This document shows, piece after piece, positions 6,981 to 15,062 of a stretch of DNA of 15,184 nucleotides. Made by a program: the position numbers and the translations under genes. Positions within the stretch are counted from its first letter, which is position 1. Every line of letters begins with the position of its first letter. The notes beneath the pieces are model-generated. The model saw only the letters and a program-made list of their open reading frames with translations, searched no databases and had not been told where the DNA came from. The stretch lies in contig JAITXH010000144.1 in NCBI GenBank assembly GCA_031284845.1, forward strand, positions 1 to 15,184, given 5' to 3'. The DNA is from Puniceicoccales bacterium (GTDB lineage: Bacteria > Verrucomicrobiota > Verrucomicrobiia > Opitutales > UBA953).

Positions 6981-7006
6981 ACCATTTCCCATCAAAAATC
7001 ACTTTA
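6981..7006. repeat. Partial extra copy of the element's terminal sequence
   Basis: ACCATTTCCCATCAAAAATC, three bases past the element's right end, matches the beginning of its left end (ACCATTTCCCGTCCAAACGC) in direct orientation with a few changes. It also pairs with the right end to make a short GAAATGGT/ACCATTTC hairpin. This may be the stump of a second, tandem element. The rest of 6978-7048 holds only a GGGCC/GGCCC hairpin (7031-7043) before the cydB stop. Confidence 0.5.
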
Positions 7007-7048
7007 TAGAAATGGAGCGCTGCGGCTTAGAGGGCCAACGGCCCAAGG

Positions 7049-8167
7049 CTACACGCGGGTTTTCACTTTATCCAAGGCGCGCCAGACATACCAGATATAG
7101 GCCAACACAAAGGGGATGAAGAGCGAGACCACCGACATCGTCTTCAAAGTGAAAAGGCTGGAGCTGCTGTTTGCCAGTGTCAGCGAGCTTTGCATATCCA
7201 CCAGCGACGGGTAGTAAGCAGTCCCGTTCAGCCCTGCAATCAAGAGGACGACGAGGACAACGAGCACCGTCCCCGGGCCGGTAAACCAAATCCCGCGCAC
7301 AAAAGCCGGCTTCAAAAGACTCCACGCGATACCCGCCAGCACGAGCACCACTCCCACCAGCAACAAGGCCAGCGTCCACGGCAGAGCGAGCAAGTTGTGC
7401 CAGTATTTGAACGACTCTTCGGCAAGCACGCCCGTTGTCGCATTCTCCGCGAGACCGGTCTTGAAAAGGAGATTGCCCAGCCACGGCAGGAAGAAGAGCA
7501 GGAAGGCCACTGCATTGATGAGGAGGTGCCGCCGCGCACCGCTGCGCACCTGCACGTCGTCAATGTTGTTGATAAAATAGAGGCAGGCCAGCGTCCGCGC
7601 CAAAAAGAAGACTGCCAGCCCCAGGGCGACATTCCACAGATTGCCCACCGCCTCCAATCCGTGCAGTGGGTTTTGCCACGAAGAGATGATCGGCATGATA
7701 CCCGTGAGGTTCTCCTTGTTCACCACAAAATCAGCGCCGAAAAAAAGTGTCGAGACTGCCGCGCCAAGTAGCACCGGGCCTAGCACGCCGTTGGCAAAAA
7801 GGAAGGCGCGGTAGGTGCCCCGCCCGAGCAAATTACCCCGCCGGGCGATGTATTCATAAGAGACGGCTTGCACGACAAAGGAAAACAGGATGGCCATCCA
7901 CACCCAGTATGCGCCGCCGAAACTGGTCGAGTAAAACAAGGGGAACGATGCAAAAAATGCACCGCCAAACGTGACGAGCGTCGTGAACGTCAGCTCCCAT
8001 TTTTTGCCAAGAGATCGCAAAAGCGCATTCAGTTGTGCCTCCGTTTTGCCGAGCGAGTAGAGCAACGATTGCCCGCCTTGCACGAAGAGCATGAATACCA
8101 GCAGCGCCCCTAGCAGGGAGACGATGAACCACCAGTAGTTTTGATAGAAGGAGTAATTGAGTTCCAT
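7049..8167 (-). CDS. cydB: Cytochrome bd ubiquinol oxidase subunit II (CydB)
   Basis: This is the membrane subunit II of cytochrome bd quinol oxidase, which with CydA reduces oxygen at low concentrations. About nine hydrophobic segments are visible, the first in NYWWFIVSLLGALLVFMLFV. Family signatures include FVQGGQSLLYSLGKTE after helix 1 and, near the C terminus, GLNGTAYYPSLVDMQSSLTL followed by ANSSSSLFTLKTMSVVSLF and IPFVLAYIWYVWRALDK. The frame opens at an ATG at 8185, but MELNYSFYQNYWW from 8167 is the usual CydB N terminus, so I chose that start; neither has a good Shine-Dalgarno sequence. cydA, normally immediately upstream, is absent. The gene upstream on the same strand is the GAP1-like gene, ending about 100 bases away with no clear terminator between them, so readthrough transcription is possible. 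CydB cannot work without a CydA made elsewhere. Confidence 0.93.
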   Translation of the reverse strand: MELNYSFYQNYWWFIVSLLGALLVFMLFVQGGQSLLYSLGKTEAQLNALLRSLGKKWELTFTTLVTFGGAFFASFPLFYSTSFGGAYWVWMAILFSFVVQAVSYEYIARRGNLLGRGTYRAFLFANGVLGPVLLGAAVSTLFFGADFVVNKENLTGIMPIISSWQNPLHGLEAVGNLWNVALGLAVFFLARTLACLYFINNIDDVQVRSGARRHLLINAVAFLLFFLPWLGNLLFKTGLAENATTGVLAEESFKYWHNLLALPWTLALLLVGVVLVLAGIAWSLLKPAFVRGIWFTGPGTVLVVLVVLLIAGLNGTAYYPSLVDMQSSLTLANSSSSLFTLKTMSVVSLFIPFVLAYIWYVWRALDKVKTRV

Positions 8168-8268
8168 GGCTTGTGACGCCTGCATTCCACCAGACTGCGA
8201 GTGGTTTTGGCAAATCTTTTAGCCCCGCATATTTCATGGCAAAGCCGGGCGTCGTCCGCGCCCGCCGT

Positions 8269-10719
8269 TTATTCGAATATGACAAGCGGGAGCGGGATAT
8301 CATCCGGACGGCTTATGTAGGCCGCGACCCACCCTTTGCCGCGTTCCACCAGGGGAGTGCTCACCGAATCATTGAACTTTTTCTGCCTCAGCTTGAGTGC
8401 TTCTTCATATTGCCACGCCGCCTTGTGCTTCGCCTGCCAGTCGTCCAAAGCGGCGTCAATGGTCTTGGTGTCACTGGCACTTGTGCGCTTTTTTTCCAGC
8501 GCGTTTATCTCGGCCATGAATTTTTCCACCTGCAGGTGATGCTGCTGCTGGCTGCGGGAGAGCACGCCTAGAATACTGGAATGCGTCACAGCGGGGTCGG
8601 TGTATTGCGCGGCAACGTCGGTATCGGAAAGAGGATAGAGGACGAGCTGGGCGGTGCTGTTGATTTTAAACCGCTCCAGTGCCGTCCGCATCCACGCGGG
8701 AATGGCAAGGGAATCTTTGGTCTGATCGAACTCAAGCAGGCTGCGCGAGGCCTTGAGCGGCGGCGGCAACGAATCCGGGGAAAGGAGAAGCAGGGAAACG
8801 GTGGTCTTCTCCTGCTGTGCGGCAACGGAAGCAGGCGGGCGGGAGCCTTTTTTATTTAGTTTGGGCGGCGCGGTGTGGTTGCCCACGAGCGTGAAATTGA
8901 GGCTGCGCCCGGAGGCAAATAAGGTCTCGACGGGGAAATCAGGCTGTGTGCCGGGAGCAGGGGTGTGCTCGAGCCGGAGGCGGCCCTTTTCCTCTTTCAA
9001 GCGGATGCGCGGAGCGCCCTTGGTGTCGGGGCGGATGAAGAGCACCTTTTTGCCCGAATCCAAATCCCCCTCAAGAATGGGTACTGGGACGGGTGCGGAG
9101 GCGATTTCATTCCAGCTATCAACAAAGGCGAGGGTGAGAGTGATCGAATTTTGAGCGTTCCCCAAAAAAGCGAGAAGGGGCTTATAGCTGAAAAGCGCAT
9201 ACCGGTCAGCGCTTGTCTCGGATTGGTTCCATCGGAGAAAGGCCATGGACGGAGGCGGAGGCGGCAGCAGCGCGAGGAAATCGAGCTGGGCGTCGAGCCG
9301 GGCAAACCGGGTTTGCGTGGCAACGGGCTGGCGCGCATTGGCGGCTTCTATCTTCCCGCGGGCCTCTTTGACGGCTTTGCGGCAGGCGGTAACAGCATCC
9401 AGGGGAAATTGCGGGGCGAGTGATTCAAACTGTCTCTCAAGCGCGGTGGCAAGCGCGGCGGCGAGATTGCTCTGGATGTAGGGGAGGTAATCGGCCTGCC
9501 GTTGCGCAGCCAGTTCGGGATCAATATCGTGGAGTTTTTTCCATGCATCGGCGGCGGCAGACCAGTCCGGCACACTCCGGGCAGCGTCCAGCTCACGCAA
9601 GACGCTCTGTGCCGCGTGGATTTTTTGAAGCTGCTCGGTAGAAATAGCATTCGGCTCTTCGGGGTTGGCGGCAGCGGAGGGGGTATTTGCCGGAACGGAG
9701 GAATCGGACTGTGAAGCTCCCGGTTGGTTTACCAGCCAGATCCCGACTCCTCCTCCGAGGATGAGTATGAAGATGCCGATGAAGACGAACAGGAGGCTGG
9801 ATCTCCGGTCCCGTGCAGGCTCATCCCCGGCGGCAATCCCGCTTTCGGCTGCCGGAAGCTGCTCGCCCTCCGGCGTGCCGTGCGTCTCGCCGCGCAGCAC
9901 AGGGGCAGCTTGCTGTTCACCGGACTCCGCCGCCGGCACATAGGCGGGCGCAGATTCGACAGGGCGCTGCTGTTTGCGCAAAAGAAGCCCGGAGCGGGCA
10001 TACCGGACGGTTTCGGTGTCCGGAGGCGGCTGGCCGGGCGAGGTGCCGCCTTTGCCAACGGTGAAGCGCCACGGAGTCTGGGACGGGATGTCCGTTGGTT
10101 GCGCCTGCGTGCTGAAACCGGCAGTCCAAGGGCCACCGCGCACGAGAAGCGAAGACTCGGCAAAAAGGGCCAAAAGCGTGTCTGTGTCGGCTCCGGCAGG
10201 TGCGGCGAAAAGGATTTCTACTGGTTTGCCGTCAGGACAAAGACTGGCAGCGCACCCGGCATCTCCGGTGCTTTTTTTCCAGGTATCTGCGGGAAGCGCT
10301 GTCTTGCGGATGGCGATTTTTGCGGTGGCCGCAGGCTCTTCGGGGAGCCATTGCGGAGCGCCTTTCCATGTGGTCACCCAGGCTGTCCAGCGGCGGGCGA
10401 CCTCGGCGGGCGGCGGCAGGGAGGCCATCTCGCTACTGGTGAAAACCAAGTGGTGAGCCAGATAGTTGCGGCGGCTGGTGTAATCAAGCCCGGCGTCGCA
10501 GTAACGGGTGATGACGCCATATGTATCGCTGGTGAGCGTGATGAGGCGGAAGGAAAAGATGGTGGGGCGTGCGCCGTCTGCGGCAGGTTCATAGACGCTG
10601 GCACGCTCAAGGGCGGCAACCAGACGCTCGGAAATGGCGCGGTGGCGGGCCACTGTGCTGAAGCCGGAGCGTCCCGGAACGAGGCCCGAAGGGGCGGAAG
10701 TGTAGATGAGCTGCCACAT
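8269..10719 (-). CDS. GAP1-type GTPase-associated protein, membrane-anchored
   Basis: The 816-residue protein opens with MWQLIYTSAPSGLVPGRSGF, then LDYTSRRNYLAHHLVF near residues 78-93. This combination matches the N-terminal domain of GTPase-associated protein 1 (GAP1), a component of predicted NTP-dependent conflict systems. The GAP1-like part extends to roughly residue 245. A Pro/Glu/Ala-rich linker, a basic RDRR and one hydrophobic helix (about 308-330) follow. The charge pattern predicts the N-terminal part in the cytoplasm and the remaining 485 residues outside it. That part starts with Ser/Ala/Pro-rich sequence, continues with a helical region (about 360-485), a beta-rich region with few Cys (490-715), and a coiled-coil-like stretch (720-785). 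I do not recognise these later domains. The gene begins 14 bases after the upstream GTPase gene, so the two almost certainly form an operon and work together. The start is set by the family N terminus; no Shine-Dalgarno sequence is visible. Confidence 0.72.
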   Translation of the reverse strand: MWQLIYTSAPSGLVPGRSGFSTVARHRAISERLVAALERASVYEPAADGARPTIFSFRLITLTSDTYGVITRYCDAGLDYTSRRNYLAHHLVFTSSEMASLPPPAEVARRWTAWVTTWKGAPQWLPEEPAATAKIAIRKTALPADTWKKSTGDAGCAASLCPDGKPVEILFAAPAGADTDTLLALFAESSLLVRGGPWTAGFSTQAQPTDIPSQTPWRFTVGKGGTSPGQPPPDTETVRYARSGLLLRKQQRPVESAPAYVPAAESGEQQAAPVLRGETHGTPEGEQLPAAESGIAAGDEPARDRRSSLLFVFIGIFILILGGGVGIWLVNQPGASQSDSSVPANTPSAAANPEEPNAISTEQLQKIHAAQSVLRELDAARSVPDWSAAADAWKKLHDIDPELAAQRQADYLPYIQSNLAAALATALERQFESLAPQFPLDAVTACRKAVKEARGKIEAANARQPVATQTRFARLDAQLDFLALLPPPPPSMAFLRWNQSETSADRYALFSYKPLLAFLGNAQNSITLTLAFVDSWNEIASAPVPVPILEGDLDSGKKVLFIRPDTKGAPRIRLKEEKGRLRLEHTPAPGTQPDFPVETLFASGRSLNFTLVGNHTAPPKLNKKGSRPPASVAAQQEKTTVSLLLLSPDSLPPPLKASRSLLEFDQTKDSLAIPAWMRTALERFKINSTAQLVLYPLSDTDVAAQYTDPAVTHSSILGVLSRSQQQHHLQVEKFMAEINALEKKRTSASDTKTIDAALDDWQAKHKAAWQYEEALKLRQKKFNDSVSTPLVERGKGWVAAYISRPDDIPLPLVIFE

Positions 10720-10733
10720 GGCGGAGCGCGTTT

Positions 10734-12593
10734 TTATTCCCGGCCCACAGACGGGATGATATCCGGCATGATTTTGTTGAACAGCCAGTAGGCGGGAATC
10801 TCAATGCCGATGGGTTCCAGCTTTTCAGGATCCGGGGCGAGCAATCCGGCGTTGGGGCCACCCTCCAGCGCGGAGGGCGAATGCCCGAGAGAGCTAACGG
10901 CGAAATAGCGCACGCTCTCGGAAAGCGATTCGGCGTGCGCGACAAGGCCGGGGCAAAGCCGGTCGAGCAACCCGCGCACAAGGGCGGAGTTGGCGTCAAT
11001 AAGCGCGGAATCCAGTTTGCCGTTGGAGATGGGGCGCGGCAGGGCGCGGGCATCGAGAAGTTTTGCCCACACATCGCACTTGCCTACGAGGACGGCGATG
11101 GGAATCGGGATTTTTTCGCCGGGGGCGAGGCCAAGCATTTTTTTGACGCGCACTTCCATTTCGGCGAGGATGGTATCCTGCTGGTCGGCGCGTCCGTGCT
11201 GGCGGAGTTGCGGATCGGGCACATCGGTAAGCTCCTTGCGGAACTGGACGCTGCTGGTGGGATCGTAGAGGAAAAATATGCCCGAAGAGCGCACTACGTG
11301 CAGAGCGCCCGGCGAGTCGTCTATGCTGTGGCCGGGTTCAAAATGCTCGCCTGCGTTGTCATAAAAAATGACGGCGGAGTTGTGCGGCGGGCGGGTGTGC
11401 TCGTCGGAAAGCACGTAGATGAAGGGGCGCGGCAACGCGACCCATCTGCCGAAACGCGGCAGGCGCTCGTAGGTGGCACCCTCCATGGCCGTCTTGCCAA
11501 GGACGCATTCCTCTGGCGTGGCTCCGGAAAAGAGCTTTGTGCGCATCTGGTTGAGGAGCATGTTACCCGTGGGGTCTCCATCCTTGAAAACAAGGTTGAA
11601 ATCGCGGGAAAGCCGTTCCTGCAACATGCGCGTCAAGACGGCAAGAAAGTAGGATTTACCGGAGCTGGGCGCACCGATGAGAGAAATAATCTGGTGGGGC
11701 AGATCGAGGTATCCGGGTGGAAGCTGGCGGCGGCAATGCGGGCAGGCCAACTCCGTGGCAGGCAGACCCATGGGGTCCACGGCCTGGCCGAAATCGTTGA
11801 ACCGCGTCGGATTGAATCGCAACATGATGTCGGCACCGAGCACCGGGTCGCTGCGCAAAGACTCGTGTGTGGCAATGGCGAGGGCGTCGCCGGCATCGAA
11901 GCGCAACCAGCACGCCGGGCATAAAAAACGGCCCCTGTCGGGCGTATTGCCGGAGATGTTGTCACTGGCGGTAAGGGTGTCGGCGGCAGAAGCGAGGAAG
12001 AACCCGGTCTCAAGCCCTTCGGGGCAGACGGCGCAACGGGAAGGATCCCAGCCGTATTCGGCGGCGAGCTTGAGGATGTCCCGCGGCGGTGCTTCTCCGA
12101 GGAGTTCTCCGGTCTCCGTGTCAAATACCTGCCAGAGTTCGGCATTGAATCCGGGAGGCCATGTGGGTGGAGGGGCAGCTTGCAAAAGCAGTAAGCGGCG
12201 TCCGATTTGCAAGGAAAACGTCTCATCGCGAGGCAGTGATACTGCGGCGGAAAGCGGGATGCCGTTGACAAATACGGAGCCGGTGAGTCCGGATTCCGGC
12301 GGGGTAAGGACAATGCTTCCCTGCCGTGAATGAAACACGGCGGAAACGGCTTGCCCGGTGATGTCGGTCTCGTGGAGGACGTAAGGGAAATAGGTAATAT
12401 GCTCGATAGTGCCCGCAAGACAGTCCACCAATATGAGCGGCACGGAGACGCTACGCGCGAGCGGCGGGCGTCCATCCAGAGAGTGAACTGGTGGTTGGTG
12501 GAATTGTTGCTGCTGGGGCATAGGACGAGGTGCGTTGCGGTTATTTTCGAGCAAAAGCGGAGCGTATGCTGCGAAGCTCGTAGGTGGACACAC
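10734..12593 (-). CDS. DO-type (TRAFAC-like) GTPase with FHA-like and zinc-ribbon N-terminal region
   Basis: This is a P-loop GTPase of the double-GTPase (DO-GTPase) kind found beside GAP1 proteins. In order, with numbering from GTG at 12593: an N-terminal beta-rich stretch ending GSVFVNGIPL (105-114) and DETFSLQIGRRLLLLQ, like the end of an FHA domain; a segment starting LWQVFDTETGELLGEAP (153-169) of uncertain type; and CxxC pairs at 187/190, 225/228 and 284/287, suggesting zinc binding. Then come Walker A GAPSSGKS (307-314), VIFYDNAGEHF (408-418) corresponding to the G3 DxxG region, and VLVGKCD (501-507) in the place of the NKxD base-recognition motif. FHA phosphothreonine-binding residues are not clearly kept. 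ATG at 12521 (residue 25) is an equally good start and avoids an unlikely leader. It is first in a two-gene unit with the GAP1-like gene and divergent from the heparinase gene. The GTPase assignment is strong; the cellular role is inferred. Confidence 0.8.
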   Translation of the reverse strand: MCPPTSFAAYAPLLLENNRNAPRPMPQQQQFHQPPVHSLDGRPPLARSVSVPLILVDCLAGTIEHITYFPYVLHETDITGQAVSAVFHSRQGSIVLTPPESGLTGSVFVNGIPLSAAVSLPRDETFSLQIGRRLLLLQAAPPPTWPPGFNAELWQVFDTETGELLGEAPPRDILKLAAEYGWDPSRCAVCPEGLETGFFLASAADTLTASDNISGNTPDRGRFLCPACWLRFDAGDALAIATHESLRSDPVLGADIMLRFNPTRFNDFGQAVDPMGLPATELACPHCRRQLPPGYLDLPHQIISLIGAPSSGKSYFLAVLTRMLQERLSRDFNLVFKDGDPTGNMLLNQMRTKLFSGATPEECVLGKTAMEGATYERLPRFGRWVALPRPFIYVLSDEHTRPPHNSAVIFYDNAGEHFEPGHSIDDSPGALHVVRSSGIFFLYDPTSSVQFRKELTDVPDPQLRQHGRADQQDTILAEMEVRVKKMLGLAPGEKIPIPIAVLVGKCDVWAKLLDARALPRPISNGKLDSALIDANSALVRGLLDRLCPGLVAHAESLSESVRYFAVSSLGHSPSALEGGPNAGLLAPDPEKLEPIGIEIPAYWLFNKIMPDIIPSVGRE

Positions 12594-12601
12594 TGACCGG
12601 A

Positions 12602-12705
12602 GCGGTGTTCACTTACAAGCGCGAGTTGCAGGAAAAACACCGCACGGGGGGCGATGTTACACCTGCAAAAGGTTCAGAACGCGGGTGGTGTAAGCGCGAG
12701 GTGTT
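12602..12705. promoter_or_regulatory. Cluster of GGTGT half-sites between divergent GTPase and heparinase genes
   Basis: GGTGT or its complement occurs five times: 12604-12608, 12637-12641, 12659-12663, 12687-12691 and 12700-12704. GCGGTGTT (12602-12609) pairs perfectly with AACACCGC (12636-12643), and TTACACC (12657-12663) with GGTGTAA (12687-12693). The 9-mer AAGCGCGAG is also directly repeated at 12617 and 12692. The arrangement suggests operators or hairpins controlling one or both flanking genes, but no known regulator site is recognised. Confidence 0.4.
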
Positions 12706-12711
12706 GTCTCT

Positions 12712-12742
12712 TGCCTTTTGCTTTTTGCCTTTAGCCTTCTGC
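12712..12742. repeat. Heptamer tandem array upstream of heparinase gene
   Basis: TGCCTTT, TGCTTTT, TGCCTTT, AGCCTTC and TGC: about 4.4 units, 31 bases, ending 30 bases before the heparinase-like start codon. The period and length match the other arrays in the window, but the unit is different. Confidence 0.7.
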
Positions 12743-12772
12743 GCGACCGTGTAAATCACACGGCTTATTCCC

Positions 12773-14626
12773 ATGGCCTGTTCTCCTTTAAAATACTGGC
12801 AGATCGTCCGCGCACTCGGGTGGCGGTGGGCGGTGTTCCGTCTGCGCTATGCGTGGCGGGTGCGCAGCGGAGGTCTGCGGCGGGCGACACCGTGCGTGCC
12901 TTGGGGCGACATCCCCGGAGAGTTTGACGATCCGGCGACGGCGACGCGCTGGGTTACCCAATGGATAAGGCCAGAGCTGCCCGCCGCTGCGGTGTTGGCT
13001 GAGGCGAGGGGGGTGCTCGATGGGGAATTTGTGCTCTTTGGCTTTCACCATTGCCAGGCCGGGCACTTTCCCGATTGGCATCGCAGCCCGCTCGACGGGG
13101 CGATCGCACCCGCGGAACGCCATTGGAGCAGGATTTCGGATTTCGGATACGGCGACATCAAAAACATCTGGGAACTGAGCCGCTGGCCGTGGGCATTCAC
13201 ACTGGCACGCGCCTGGCATGTCTCGCGGGATGACAGGTTCGCGGCACGGTTTTGGGAATTGCTGGAAGACTGGATGGATAAAAACCCGCCGAACCGCGGG
13301 CCGAATTGGAAGTGCGGGCAGGAAACGGCGTTCCGGTTGTTCGCGGCGGTGTTCGCACGGGCGATGCTGGATGATGCGCCGTCCACGACACCTGCACGCC
13401 AGGCGCAATGGCGCCGGCTGGTGCGGGCATCGGGGATGCGCATCGCTGCTAATTTGGACTACGCGCTGAGCCAGGCGAATAATCACGGGGTGAGCGAATG
13501 CACGGGGCTGCTGACTGCGGGAGCGCTGGTCGGCGGAGACGTCGGGCGGCGGTGGTTCGCCCGTGGAGAGCGTGAGTTGGAAAAGCAACTCGCGGCACTC
13601 GTGTATGCCGACGGTGGATTCTCGCAACACTCGGCAGTGTATCACCGGGTGCTGTTGCACGACTTGCTTTGGGCAGCGGCGGTGTGGCGGCTGGAAGGCC
13701 TGCCTATGCCGGATTGGCTGCGAAACGCAGGTGCGCGGGCGACACGTTTTTTGGCCGCGCTGGTTGATGCGGATTCGGGGCGGGCGCACCTCTACGGGGC
13801 GAATGACGGCTCGAATGTGCTGCCTGCGGCAGGGTGCGATTATGCAGATTTCCGCCCGGCGGTGAAGGCCGGCGCCGACGTATTTTGCGACGGCGAGGAA
13901 GTCGTGCCGGGGGAGCTGAGCATCCATTTTCCGGATGCGGGTGTCAGGCTGTGGCGGCGCGGGGGGCTGTCGGTGTTGCTGCGCTGCCCGGAGCATTTCA
14001 GGCACCGGCCTTCGCACGCGGATTTGTTGCATCTGTCTGCGCTTTGGCGCGGGGAGCCGGTGCTGCTGGATCCGGGGAGCTTTTCGTATAACACAAAGGG
14101 TGTCTTTGCCGGGGGATTCGCCGGAGCTTTTGTGCATAATACGGCGACGCCGGACGGCGTTGAGCAAATGGAGCGCTTCAACCGATTCCTGTTTTTGCCG
14201 TGGCCGCACGGCTCAGCACACGAGGCGGACGGGGGCGCTTTTGAGGCGGCGCACTTTTCCTGGCGGAAGCGCCTGGGCGCAGTGCATACGCGGCGTGTGA
14301 CGGTGCGCGAAGACGGCTTGGGGTTTTGCGTCGAAGACAGCTTTACAGCAGCAGCACCGCAGCGCTGGCGTTTGCACTGGTTGCTGGCGGATGGCGAGTT
14401 GAAGCACTCCGCAGACGGCGTCGAACTCCGGCTGCAAAAAGGGCGCTGCGTGATTCGCTGGGAGTGCGTAACGGCACTCGCGGTCTCAACGGTCAGGGCC
14501 GATGCAGCCTCGGTTCGCGGGTGGCACGCACCGCACTATCAGGATGCACAGCCGGCGCATTCGCTGGCCTTGGTTTCAGAGCCGATGACACAAACGAGAG
14601 TGCGGACAGTGTTCAGTTTCGAGTGA
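12773..14626 (+). CDS. Heparinase II/III family protein
   Basis: This is a predicted polysaccharide lyase or lyase-like protein of the heparinase II/III (alginate-lyase-like) group: an N-terminal alpha-toroid domain and a C-terminal beta-sheet domain. It starts with a basic, amphipathic segment (LKYWQIVRALGWRW) and no signal peptide, as in homologues from exopolysaccharide gene clusters. Visible signatures are NNHGVSECTGL (Asn236, Asn237, His238, Glu242), ADGGFSQHSAVYHR (Tyr290, His291), RPSHADLLHLSALWRG (His415, Asp417), LLDPGSFSYN and FVHNTATPDG (455-457 HNT). The conserved His and Tyr residues expected for lyase catalysis are present. At 617 residues it is a full-length family member. It stands alone here, without glycosyltransferase or export genes in the window, and diverges from the GTPase operon. 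Substrate cannot be read from sequence. The start has no obvious Shine-Dalgarno sequence, but no better one exists. Confidence 0.88.
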   Translation: MACSPLKYWQIVRALGWRWAVFRLRYAWRVRSGGLRRATPCVPWGDIPGEFDDPATATRWVTQWIRPELPAAAVLAEARGVLDGEFVLFGFHHCQAGHFPDWHRSPLDGAIAPAERHWSRISDFGYGDIKNIWELSRWPWAFTLARAWHVSRDDRFAARFWELLEDWMDKNPPNRGPNWKCGQETAFRLFAAVFARAMLDDAPSTTPARQAQWRRLVRASGMRIAANLDYALSQANNHGVSECTGLLTAGALVGGDVGRRWFARGERELEKQLAALVYADGGFSQHSAVYHRVLLHDLLWAAAVWRLEGLPMPDWLRNAGARATRFLAALVDADSGRAHLYGANDGSNVLPAAGCDYADFRPAVKAGADVFCDGEEVVPGELSIHFPDAGVRLWRRGGLSVLLRCPEHFRHRPSHADLLHLSALWRGEPVLLDPGSFSYNTKGVFAGGFAGAFVHNTATPDGVEQMERFNRFLFLPWPHGSAHEADGGAFEAAHFSWRKRLGAVHTRRVTVREDGLGFCVEDSFTAAAPQRWRLHWLLADGELKHSADGVELRLQKGRCVIRWECVTALAVSTVRADAASVRGWHAPHYQDAQPAHSLALVSEPMTQTRVRTVFSFE

Positions 14627-15062
14627 GTGATTTATTGTCTGAACGTTCCGTTATTTAAGTTTTACAATATCCCTATTCTGCTGGATGGCAGAAAGAAGTA
14701 ATGGATTTTTTCCATGCGAAAAATCGCGTTATCTGCGCCATTATTGACATTTTGTTCAATCTCCAGCCTAGTAGCGCCGAAATCCATTCTAAATTATGTC
14801 TGGTATTTTTTTATTTCTCAGTGATTTTTCTTTCTTCCGCATGAGTCCCGTTGTGGACGACGGCATGGGATTCCGCCGTGAAATTTCACAGGAATCCGGT
14901 CGGCTTGAGCCGCCAATTTCGCGGAAGTCCGACACGCCCCTTTCTGGTGCCCGGTATGGCATCTGCTCTCCCGTTTTTCCCGGTTGCCCCTTCCCTGATA
15001 AGATTTTTGTCAGCAGACTAGCGGTGTCCGCTGGCATCATAAGTCATAACCGCTAACGATTC
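14627..15062. other. Intergenic region without a supported gene
   Basis: The region becomes AT-rich directly after the heparinase gene. A 36-codon frame at 14714-14824 (MRKIALSAPLLTFCSISSLV...) looks like a signal-peptide start but has no ribosome binding site and stops early; it could be a broken secreted-protein gene. An imperfect palindrome lies at 14869-14896: GATTCC and GGAATC arms around TGAAATTTCA. An 83-codon minus-strand frame (14789-15040) has no recognisable features. No RNA gene was found by eye. Confidence 0.5.

Noticed and set aside
7854..8303. 149-codon minus-strand frame spanning the GAP1-cydB gap (contains MKYAGLKDLPKPLAVWWNAG)
   Set aside because: Considered as a small gene between the GAP1-like gene and cydB, but most of it overlaps cydB out of frame and the overlapping part has no protein-like pattern.
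9724..10791. 355-codon plus-strand frame
   Set aside because: It is antisense to the GAP1-like gene, with arginine/glycine-rich composition typical of a GC-rich shadow.
12788..14209. 473-codon minus-strand frame
   Set aside because: It is antisense to the heparinase-like gene; the translation is Arg/Pro/His/Gln-rich without domains.
14744..14774. TTGACA as a -35 promoter box
   Set aside because: No acceptable -10 sequence lies 16-18 bases downstream.
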